Origin: Desulfobacula sp.
GTDB lineage: Bacteria; Desulfobacterota; Desulfobacteria; Desulfobacterales; Desulfobacteraceae
DNA: 5,783 bases
Direction: 5' to 3'
Assembly (NCBI GenBank): GCA_027858355.1
Contig: JAQICW010000693.1
Span: 1-5,783 of the forward strand
Part shown: positions 1 to 5,783 of the stretch, piece after piece
How positions within the stretch are numbered: position 1 is the first letter of the stretch
Layout of the letters: every line of letters starts with the position of its first letter
Program-made: the position numbers and the translations under genes
The notes under the pieces: model-generated
Told to the model about the DNA's origin: nothing
What the model saw: the letters and a program-made list of their open reading frames with translations, nothing else
Database searches by the model: none

Positions 1-252
1 GTTTTAAAACCCTGGAAAATTGAAAAGGCAATTGTCACACAATCCTTTGAAGAAGCAAAATCTTTGAGGACTGAAATTGACAATTTAAAAATCATACCAT
101 TGAATCAACTTGTGAAAGGGGATAAATACCAGCTCAGGATCAAGGCTAAGCTTGATAAAGTCACCTTACCCTTATCACTTCACACAGTTTTATTTTTTGT
201 CTCTTTTTGGGATTTTGAAACAAATTGGTATTTAATCAATTTTACCTATTAG
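1..252 (+). CDS. DUF4390-type protein, 3' end only
   Basis: The reading frame is open from the first base of the window and ends at TAG (250-252), giving the last 83 codons of a gene that begins upstream. The visible tail has the pattern I associate with the C-terminus of DUF4390 proteins: a KYQLRIKAKLDK beta-strand segment, then the LPLSLH motif, then an aromatic-rich FWDFETNWY motif just before the end. DUF4390 proteins are usually short exported proteins of unknown function in Desulfobacterota and other Proteobacteria. They are often encoded just upstream of an NtrY-like kinase, as here: the next gene starts 37 bases later. A role with the extracytoplasmic sensor of that kinase is inference from position only. 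The signal peptide, if any, lies outside the window. Family assignment is from remembered motif pattern, moderately sure. Confidence 0.72.
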   Translation, partial: VLKPWKIEKAIVTQSFEEAKSLRTEIDNLKIIPLNQLVKGDKYQLRIKAKLDKVTLPLSLHTVLFFVSFWDFETNWYLINFTY

Positions 253-289
253 TGTTCTCAATGTCTTAATCTTGCCTGAAATTAAACAT

Positions 290-2500
290 ATGGCTGAATC
301 AAAACATATAAAAGACGAACAGGCCAGAAAAAGAAAAGAAGGCATTTTAATCCTCATTATCCTGATTGCCGTCGGGGTCCTGACATTTATTGAAACCCGC
401 ATCACCAATTTTGGCAGTGATTTTCCCCTATCCAGCACGGTAGTAATGTTTATCCTGATAAACACGAATTTATTGCTGCTGCTGGCTTTGCTTTTATTGG
501 TCTTTAGAAATCTTGCAAAGCTTTATTATGAAAAGAAAAATAATATTTTTGGGTCTAAACTCAAGACTCGACTAATCTCAGCATTTATTGTACTTGCTCT
601 TTTGCCCACAACGGTTCTGTTCTTTTTCTCCATTCACTTTATTTCCACCAGCGTTGCCTTCTGGTTTAATGCTCCGGTTGAGCAAACCCTGGACAGTTCA
701 TTGGCAGTTGGCCAAAAACTTTATGAATATATTGAAGAAAAAAATGAATTTTATGCCAAAAGAGCCACATTTCAAATAGACTCCCGCAAACTTTTAGACA
801 AAGAAAATAAACAAAAACTGACCCGTCATTCCCAGGTCATACAACGAGCATTTGACCGGCATGCTGTTGAAATTTATACCTCTGATGGCAAGCGTGTCAG
901 CCTGTCCCTGGCAAATGAAGTTGAAAATCTTCATTTCGGCCTTTTAACCAGTAATGATTTAACCGGCATACCTGAAGGACAAAACACCCATACGATTTCA
1001 CAGAACATCAAAGAAGGGGAATTTTTAAGAACCATTGCAACCATACCCTTTGGTACTGATCCGAAAAAAGCCCGGGCGTTCATTGTTATCACTACCCTGA
1101 TATCATCAGAATTGTCGGAAAACCTGCAAGCCATTTTAAAGGGCATTGAGGAATATCATCAGCTTAAGCTGGCCAAAAAACCCGCACAGATATCCTATTA
1201 TATTGCGCTGTCGATTGTTGCCCTTCTTGTTGTTTTCTGTGCTATCTGGTTTGGGTTTCAGCTGGCAAAATCCATCACTATTCCCATAATGAAATTCGCC
1301 GAAGGAACCAAACGGGTTGCAGATGGAGATTTGAATTATCAAATTGACTTTCAAACGGATGATGAAATCGGAACCCTTATTAAATCAATTAATTTAATGA
1401 CCAAAGAGCTTGCAACAGGAAGGGAACAGATTGCTCTTTCCGGTGAGATGCTTAAACAACAGAATGCAGAGCTTGAAAAGAGCCGTCAATACATTGAAAC
1501 TGTATTAAAAAATATTTCTGCGGGTGTAATATCCATTGATAATAAAGGAACCATTACAACCATCAACAAGGCTGCCGAATCCATGCTGGATATTGACAGC
1601 CATGATATTTTAAACCAGAATTTCAAAGATGTTTTAAAAAGCGACTATTTACAGATTGCCAATAAAATTTATGACCAGGTGGCCCAGGGCCAGAAAACAC
1701 TTGAAATTCCACTTTCCGCAACTATTTCAGGAACCCCCAAGCACTTTTCTTTAAATTTCAATACTCTAAAAGATGACTTGAATCAAGATGTGGGTGCTGT
1801 GTTGGTTTTTGACGATGTCACTGAACTTGAAAAGGCCCAGCGAATTACTGCCTGGAGAGAGGTTGCCAGGAGAATTGCCCATGAGGTAAAAAATCCCTTA
1901 ACACCGATAAAATTGTCAGCTCAACGGCTCAAGCGTAAATATGGTAAAAAAATAAATGACGAAATTTTTACAAATTGTGCTGACACCATTGTAGAACATG
2001 TGGATCTGATCAGAAATATTGTCAACCAGTTTGCCGCTTTTGCCAAATTCCCGGATGCAAACGTTACCAAATGCAGAATTGAAAATGTTGTTCTTGAAAC
2101 CATTGCTCTGTACAGGGAAGGTCTTGAAAAAGTGGATATCAGATCCCGCTTTGCCCAAAATATCCCCGTGCTGAAACTGGATCACCAGCATATGAAACAG
2201 GCATTCATAAACCTGGTTGACAATGCCGTCTATGCGATGAATAAAGAGGGACAGATTATGATTGATGTATCTTTTGATGAAATTTTAAAAATTGTAAGAA
2301 TCGAAATTGCAGATAATGGTAAAGGCATATCAGATAAAGAAAAAACCAAATTGTTTGAACCTTATTTTTCCACCAAGAAATCAGGTATGGGACTGGGACT
2401 TGCCATTGTCACTTCTATTATTTCTGATCATAATGGTGTAATAAGGGTTCAGGATAATAAGCCCAAAGGTGCAAAATTTATTATTGAACTTCCGGCTTGA
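290..2500 (+). CDS. NtrY-like membrane sensor histidine kinase
   Basis: A 736-residue sensor kinase that should autophosphorylate on His531 and pass the phosphate to the response regulator encoded next. Domains in order: hydrophobic segments near residues 18-36, 49-73, 94-118 and 301-324; an extracytoplasmic sensor region between the third and fourth (about 119-300); HAMP (about 325-377); a linker likely to be coiled coil (380-400); PAS (about 400-510, ISAGVISIDNKG); HisKA with H-box HEVKNPLTP (531-539); and HATPase_c with N-box NLVDNA (641-646), G1 DNGKGI (675-680), F-box LFEPYFST (688-695) and G2 GMGLGL (699-704). All catalytic boxes are intact. Architecture and length match NtrY, the kinase of NtrYX systems; the stimulus is not readable from sequence. 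Start: an in-frame TTG at 272 would add six residues, but ATG at 290 is preferred. Neither has a clear Shine-Dalgarno, so coupling to the upstream gene is possible. Confidence 0.93.
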   Translation: MAESKHIKDEQARKRKEGILILIILIAVGVLTFIETRITNFGSDFPLSSTVVMFILINTNLLLLLALLLLVFRNLAKLYYEKKNNIFGSKLKTRLISAFIVLALLPTTVLFFFSIHFISTSVAFWFNAPVEQTLDSSLAVGQKLYEYIEEKNEFYAKRATFQIDSRKLLDKENKQKLTRHSQVIQRAFDRHAVEIYTSDGKRVSLSLANEVENLHFGLLTSNDLTGIPEGQNTHTISQNIKEGEFLRTIATIPFGTDPKKARAFIVITTLISSELSENLQAILKGIEEYHQLKLAKKPAQISYYIALSIVALLVVFCAIWFGFQLAKSITIPIMKFAEGTKRVADGDLNYQIDFQTDDEIGTLIKSINLMTKELATGREQIALSGEMLKQQNAELEKSRQYIETVLKNISAGVISIDNKGTITTINKAAESMLDIDSHDILNQNFKDVLKSDYLQIANKIYDQVAQGQKTLEIPLSATISGTPKHFSLNFNTLKDDLNQDVGAVLVFDDVTELEKAQRITAWREVARRIAHEVKNPLTPIKLSAQRLKRKYGKKINDEIFTNCADTIVEHVDLIRNIVNQFAAFAKFPDANVTKCRIENVVLETIALYREGLEKVDIRSRFAQNIPVLKLDHQHMKQAFINLVDNAVYAMNKEGQIMIDVSFDEILKIVRIEIADNGKGISDKEKTKLFEPYFSTKKSGMGLGLAIVTSIISDHNGVIRVQDNKPKGAKFIIELPA

Positions 2501-2516
2501 TAACTAAACATATTAC

Positions 2517-2522
2517 AGGAGA
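2517..2522 (+). promoter_or_regulatory. Ribosome binding site of the NtrX-like gene
   Basis: AGGAGA sits 7 bases before the ATG at 2530, an ideal Shine-Dalgarno and spacing. It decides the start against the longer in-frame TTG at 2497, which would overlap the kinase stop codon and add eleven residues ahead of the receiver domain that do not belong to it. Confidence 0.85.
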
Positions 2523-2529
2523 AGTAAGC

Positions 2530-3894
2530 ATGTATCCTGCGGTGTTAATTGTTGATGATGAGGCAACCATCATAGAGTCCCTTAAAGGCATTCTTTCAGA
2601 TGATGGATTTGAAGTCATACATGCCTTTAACGGGTATGAAGCATTAAAAAAAATCGAAATCGAATCCCCGGACATTGTATTGCTTGATATCTGGATGCCT
2701 GGGATGGACGGGATTGAAACCTTAAAAGAAATAAAAAAAATAGCCCCCAATCTTCCCGTGGTTATGATTACAGGCCACGGGACCATTGAATCTGCCGTTG
2801 ACGCTACAAAATCAGGAGCTTATGATTTCCTTGAAAAGCCATTATCAATTGACAAGGTCATGGTCACCATCAATAATGCCCTGAACTTTAGAAAACTTGA
2901 AGAAGAAAATCTCTACCTGCGGAAAAAAAGTATCGAGAAAAACTCCATTACTGGAACCAGTCCTGCCGTCCAGAAGCTGTATGGAGAAATCATGAGCGCT
3001 GCCCCTTCAGATGCTTCTATTCTGATTACTGGAGAAAATGGGACAGGCAAAGAAATGGTTGCCAGAACCATCCATCAGTTCAGCTTAAGACCTGAACAAC
3101 CCTTTATCATAATCAATTGTGCAGCCATCCCCAAAGAAAATCTTGACAGTGAACTCTTTGGCCATGAAAAAGGTGCTTTTGAAGAGGCTACATCAAAGAA
3201 CAAAGGTAAATTTGAGCTTGCCTCGGAAGGAACTCTCTTTCTTGATGAAATCGGTGATATGAATATCAATACCCAGGCAAAAATCTTAAGATCCCTTGAA
3301 TCAAAGACATTCCAGAGAATCGGAGGTGGAAGAACCCTTCACATGGACGTCCGCCTTATTGCTTCATCAAATAAAAATCTTGAAAAAGAAATCAAAGCCG
3401 GTAATTTCAGGAAGGACCTTTATTTCAGACTTAACGTTATACCCATTGTTGTACCACCATTAAGGGATAGGAAAAAAGACATTCCAATGCTTGTGGACAT
3501 GTTCCTTGAAAAATTATCCAACCAGTCTTCAGAAAAGAAAAAAACTATATCTGAAAATGCCTTGAACCTTCTTGTTGATTATGAATGGCCTGGCAATGTA
3601 AGGGAGTTGAAAAACCTTTTGGAACGGCTTTCAATTATGGTTGAAAAGGATCATATTGATATGGGGGATATCCCCCAGCCCTATAACCCTGGATGCAAGC
3701 CTATCAAACTGGCTGAAAAAGAGCTCCTCCTTTATGAAGACGATTTATCCCTGGCTAAAAAACAATTTGAAAAAAACTTTATAAAACAAAAGCTTGTTCT
3801 TGAAGGCGGTGATTTGATATCTGCGGCTAAAAAACTTGGGACATCTGTAAAATATATAAAAAAAATAATTCATAAACTTAATGAGAATCATTAG
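2530..3894 (+). CDS. NtrX/NtrC-type response regulator with altered GAFTGA motif
   Basis: A 454-residue regulator and the likely phosphoacceptor partner of the preceding kinase, whose stop is 29 bases upstream. The receiver domain (about 3-118) has acidic pocket D9/D10, phosphoacceptor D53 in LLDIWMPGMDG, T81 and K103. The AAA+ domain (about 140-375) has Walker A GENGTGKE (168-175), Walker B TLFLDEIGD (D239, E240), the arginine-finger region FRKDLYFRLNV and sensor II WPGNVREL (353-360), so ATP binding and hydrolysis look intact. The L1-loop motif that contacts sigma-54, GAFTGA in classical activators, is GAFEEA here (215-220). NtrX proteins with a degenerate motif at this site are known in Alphaproteobacteria, so this regulator may work on ordinary promoters or as a repressor; that is inference. 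The C-terminus (about 405-452) is a Fis-type HTH with AAKKLGTS, but its recognition helix (VKYIKKIIHKL) departs from the usual R-x-x-L-Y-x-K pattern. The end overlaps rsmD by 14 bases. Confidence 0.92.
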   Translation: MYPAVLIVDDEATIIESLKGILSDDGFEVIHAFNGYEALKKIEIESPDIVLLDIWMPGMDGIETLKEIKKIAPNLPVVMITGHGTIESAVDATKSGAYDFLEKPLSIDKVMVTINNALNFRKLEEENLYLRKKSIEKNSITGTSPAVQKLYGEIMSAAPSDASILITGENGTGKEMVARTIHQFSLRPEQPFIIINCAAIPKENLDSELFGHEKGAFEEATSKNKGKFELASEGTLFLDEIGDMNINTQAKILRSLESKTFQRIGGGRTLHMDVRLIASSNKNLEKEIKAGNFRKDLYFRLNVIPIVVPPLRDRKKDIPMLVDMFLEKLSNQSSEKKKTISENALNLLVDYEWPGNVRELKNLLERLSIMVEKDHIDMGDIPQPYNPGCKPIKLAEKELLLYEDDLSLAKKQFEKNFIKQKLVLEGGDLISAAKKLGTSVKYIKKIIHKLNENH

Positions 3895-4423
3895 CGGCTA
3901 TTGCAAAGGCAGAAAACTAGTAAACCTTCCGGGTCAACAAATACGCCCCACATCTGATCGAACCCGGGAAGCTATTTTTAACATCCTGGGTCAAAAAGTA
4001 AAAAAGGCAAAGGTGCTGGATCTTTTTGCCGGAACTGGTGCGTTAGGCATAGAAGCCTTAAGCCGAGGGTCCTGCCATGCAACCTTTATTGATATGTCCT
4101 GTGATATCATCCACAAAAACCTTGAACTTTGCCGTTTTAAAGAAAATACCAGGGTGATCTGTTGTGATATTGTTAAGGCTCGCCTTCCGGAAAGCCTGAA
4201 TGGAAAGCTGTTTGACCTTGTGTTCATTGATCCGCCTTATGGCAAAGGGTATATTGAAGTAACCCTTGAAAAAGAATCATTTACTGACCTGCTGGATGAT
4301 AATTGTATCATCATTGCTGAACAATCCTGCAAAGAAAATCTTGAAATTAAATTTTCAGGCCTTGACATTTACAGACAAAAAAAATACTCAAAAACAAATA
4401 TTTATTTTATAAAAAAAACTTAA
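3881..4423 (+). CDS. rsmD: 16S rRNA (guanine(966)-N(2))-methyltransferase
   Basis: A 180-residue cytoplasmic SAM-dependent methyltransferase, close to the usual size of about 185. It methylates N2 of G966 of 16S rRNA on the assembling 30S subunit. Visible motifs: N-terminal MRIISGYCKGRKL, the family signature RPTSDRTREAIFNIL (22-36), SAM-binding motif I VLDLFAGTGALGIEALSRG (45-63), an acidic residue D71 after the second strand, and catalytic motif IV DPPY (117-120). The C-terminal R-x-KKY-x-x-T pattern is kept, with Ser where Gly is common. The ATG lies inside the end of the response regulator gene (14-base overlap) with no Shine-Dalgarno in front, which suggests translational coupling. It is followed 16 bases later by coaD, a common bacterial pairing. 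Assignment is firm; methylation specificity rests on the family. Confidence 0.95.
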   Translation: MRIISGYCKGRKLVNLPGQQIRPTSDRTREAIFNILGQKVKKAKVLDLFAGTGALGIEALSRGSCHATFIDMSCDIIHKNLELCRFKENTRVICCDIVKARLPESLNGKLFDLVFIDPPYGKGYIEVTLEKESFTDLLDDNCIIIAEQSCKENLEIKFSGLDIYRQKKYSKTNIYFIKKT

Positions 4424-4424
4424 A

Positions 4425-4429
4425 AAGGA
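4425..4429 (+). promoter_or_regulatory. Ribosome binding site of coaD
   Basis: AAGGA lies 10 bases before the coaD ATG at 4440, just after the rsmD stop codon. The spacing is slightly long but usable, and no other in-frame start is better placed. Confidence 0.65.
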
Positions 4430-4439
4430 TAACTCCTCA

Positions 4440-4940
4440 ATGACAGGCAAAAAAAAGACAGCCATCTACCCCGGTTCTTTTGATCCCTTAACAAATGGCC
4501 ATATTGATATTATTGAAAGGGCTCTTGATATTTTTGACGAAGTTATTATTGCAGTGTTGCATAATCCTTCCAAAAAAGCATTGTTTACCATGGATGAAAG
4601 AGTGAAAATGATCAAACAAAGCTTTAACGGCAGAAAATCCGTTATGGTAGATTCTTTTGGCGGGCTCCTTGTGGATTATGCAAAGATGAAAGATGCTGTC
4701 GCCATTATCAGAGGAATGCGGGCACTTTCGGATTTTGAAAGTGAATTTCAGATGGCATTGATGAACAGAAGACTGAATAAAGATGTGCAGTCTGTTTTTT
4801 TGATGACCGGATTCAGATGGATTTTCACCAGTTCATCCATTATCAAGGAAGCTGCACAATTTGGAGGAGACATCAGTGATATGGTCCCGGAACCAGTCCA
4901 TCTAAAAATGATGGAAAAATACTCAAAGATAAAAAAATAA
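4440..4940 (+). CDS. coaD: Phosphopantetheine adenylyltransferase (PPAT)
   Basis: A 166-residue cytoplasmic enzyme of coenzyme A synthesis that joins 4'-phosphopantetheine and ATP to give dephospho-CoA and pyrophosphate, usually as a hexamer. The nucleotidyltransferase signature YPGSFDPLTNGH (10-21) contains the HxGH-like element (NGH, H21). Other conserved elements are HNPSKKALF (41-49), IIRGMRALSDFESE (89-102) with the nucleotide/pantetheine-contact arginines R91 and R94, and the second nucleotidyltransferase motif FTSSSIIKE (129-137), equivalent to ISSSLVKE in E. coli. The C-terminal VPEPV segment is typical. Length matches the family (about 160) and all key residues are present. It follows rsmD by 16 bases and ends 2 bases before the LysR gene, so it probably shares their transcript. 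Confidence 0.97.
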   Translation: MTGKKKTAIYPGSFDPLTNGHIDIIERALDIFDEVIIAVLHNPSKKALFTMDERVKMIKQSFNGRKSVMVDSFGGLLVDYAKMKDAVAIIRGMRALSDFESEFQMALMNRRLNKDVQSVFLMTGFRWIFTSSSIIKEAAQFGGDISDMVPEPVHLKMMEKYSKIKK

Positions 4941-4942
4941 AA

Positions 4943-5783
4943 ATGGACTTATGGCAGCTTCATATATTTGTGTCCGTTGTTGAAAATAAAAGCTTTTCAA
5001 AGGCATCTTTTGCCATTAATCTTTCCCAACCCACGGTCAGCCTTCATATTAAAGAACTTGAAGCACATTTTCAATGTCGCCTTTTAGACCGGTTAGGAAA
5101 AATAACAGAACCCACAAAAGCAGGTGAAATCCTGATTCAATACGCAAAAAGGCTCTTAAGCCTAAGAGATCAGACAGAATCTGCCCTGCAGGATTTTTTA
5201 GGAAACGCCAAAGGAACTCTTTTTATCGGTGGCAGCACCATTCCTTCCGGATATATTATCCCCAGACTCATTGGGCCTTTTTTAAAACAATTCCCTGATA
5301 TTTCAATTGAATTGGCAGCAGGCGATACCATGCAAATTGTTCAACAAATCAAAAAAGGGAAAATAGAAATCGGCATTGTCGGTGCAAAAGTAGATGACCC
5401 CCAGATCAAACAAGGAAAGCTTGTCAAAGATGAAATGAAATGAATTATTCCCGCAAACCACAAATGGGCAAAAAAAACATCTATTGACTGCTCAAAACTC
5501 TTTGAAGAAACTTTTATTGCAAGGGAAAAAGGTTCGGGGACAGGGCAATCCATTCTTAAAGCCTTGGATGATGCTGGGTTTAACTCAAAAAATCTTAAAA
5601 CCTGTGTCACCATGGGGAATACCGTCTCTGTCATTCAAGGCATTTTAAATCATATCGGAATATCCATACTTTCAACCATTGCTGTCCAAGATGATATTGA
5701 TAAAGGGCGTTTAAAAGCCTTGTCAGTGAAAGGCCTGGATCTCAACCGTTTTTTTTACCTTACCCTGTCAACAAAAAGAACAT
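4943..5783 (+). CDS. LysR-type regulator with in-frame TGA (possible selenoprotein), 3' end cut by window
   Basis: The frame opens at ATG 4943, 2 bases after the coaD stop and with no clear Shine-Dalgarno, and runs 166 codons to a TGA at 5441-5443. The same frame then stays open for 113 codons to the window edge; about 20 more residues would complete a normal LysR protein of about 300. The N-terminal winged HTH (about 1-60) has LWQLHIFVSVVENKSFSKA and LSQPTVSLHIKELE. The effector domain starts near residue 92 with GGSTIPSGYIIPRLIG and continues past the TGA with IIPANHKWA, a GSGTGQS segment and GNTVSVIQGI..GISILS. The bridge DEMK-TGA-IIPANH aligns without gaps to DEM(R/K)LxxPAxH of relatives, so the stop occupies a position that is normally Leu. 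The sequence resembles what I recall as the 'selenium metabolism-associated LysR family transcriptional regulator'. The TGA is either a selenocysteine codon or a nonsense mutation. If it is a stop, the product is 166 residues, lacks most of the effector domain, and the gene is a pseudogene. Confidence 0.85.
5430..5444 (+). repeat. (ATGAA)x3 tandem repeat spanning the in-frame TGA
   Basis: Three perfect copies of a 5-base unit cover the codons around the LysR in-frame TGA, whose three bases lie inside the third copy. Such short repeats can slip in replication. However, adding or removing one unit would shift the frame and would not restore reading through the downstream LysR sequence, which is already in the correct frame. 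Probably coincidental in an AT-rich gene. Confidence 0.6.
5441..5443 (+). other. In-frame TGA, candidate selenocysteine codon
   Basis: This is codon 167 of the LysR gene and the only stop in 280 codons of that frame. Sequence on both sides is LysR effector domain in one frame with no insertion or deletion. TGA is used as a true stop elsewhere (kinase end, 2498-2500), so this is not a general reassignment of the codon. Decoding as selenocysteine fits a presumed Desulfobacterota host, many of which make selenoproteins, and the apparent regulator family. Against it, a TTA to TGA change explains the codon equally simply and no strong SECIS hairpin is visible just downstream. Confidence 0.45.

Noticed and set aside
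272..289. Alternative TTG start of the kinase adding six residues.
   Set aside because: No ribosome binding site supports it, and the ATG at 290 begins a normal short cytoplasmic N-terminus before the first membrane segment.
232..465. Minus-strand open frame opposite the kinase start.
   Set aside because: It lies opposite the membrane-segment coding region of the kinase and has no recognisable product; chance open frame.
4426..4437. Small inverted repeat AGGA-TAAC-TCCT covering the coaD ribosome binding site.
   Set aside because: A four-pair stem with a 4-base loop is too weak to support a regulatory claim and is expected by chance.
5445..5474. Possible SECIS hairpin after the TGA: bases 5445-5452 can pair with 5466-5474 (three G-C pairs, a bulged C, four A-U pairs and one mismatch) around a 13-base loop that begins with G.
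   Set aside because: The stem is weak and the loop starts only 9 bases after the TGA, closer than usual for bacterial SECIS elements. A long A run makes such pairing easy by chance. Not enough to annotate without folding and comparison.
5440..5487. ATGA stop-start overlap at the LysR TGA that could restart translation.
   Set aside because: The ATG at 5440 is in a different frame, gives only 15 codons before TGA, and does not enter the downstream LysR frame.
5341..5634. Open frame of 97 codons on the minus strand across the LysR TGA region.
   Set aside because: It is antisense to recognisable LysR effector-domain coding sequence and its translation resembles no known family; treated as a chance shadow frame.

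Overview
The window is a gene-dense, low-GC stretch of a bacterial chromosome. All six genes lie on the + strand, packed end to end as one probable transcription unit. The likely source is a sulfate-reducing Desulfobacterota bacterium, Desulfobacterales / Desulfobacteraceae-like. This rests on the AT-rich, lysine-rich proteins, a DUF4390 + NtrY-like + NtrX-like block, and a LysR regulator of the type linked to selenium metabolism in such bacteria. The assignment comes from protein resemblance remembered without a search.

Layout: (1) 1-252, the 3' end of a DUF4390-type gene. (2) 290-2500, a large membrane histidine kinase of the NtrY type (four membrane segments, HAMP, PAS, HisKA, HATPase). 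(3) 2530-3894, its probable partner, an NtrX/NtrC-type response regulator (receiver, AAA+, Fis-type HTH) whose sigma-54 contact motif GAFTGA reads GAFEEA. (4) 3881-4423, rsmD, 16S rRNA m2G966 methyltransferase, overlapping the regulator by 14 nt. (5) 4440-4940, coaD, phosphopantetheine adenylyltransferase. (6) 4943 to the window end, a LysR-type regulator whose frame is interrupted by one TGA at 5441-5443. The frame then continues, with no length change and with recognisable LysR effector-domain sequence, for 113 more codons to the edge.

Genes 2 and 3 form a two-component system. Genes 4 and 5 are housekeeping genes that often sit side by side. No gap exceeds 40 bases and no terminator or promoter is evident, so co-transcription and translational coupling are likely.

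The main point of interest is the in-frame TGA in the LysR gene. It may be a selenocysteine codon in a regulator of the selenium-associated family, which would make the protein a possible selenium-responsive switch. It may equally be a single-base nonsense mutation (TTA to TGA), and no convincing SECIS hairpin was found by eye. The second point is the GAFEEA substitution, which suggests the response regulator does not activate sigma-54 polymerase in the standard way.
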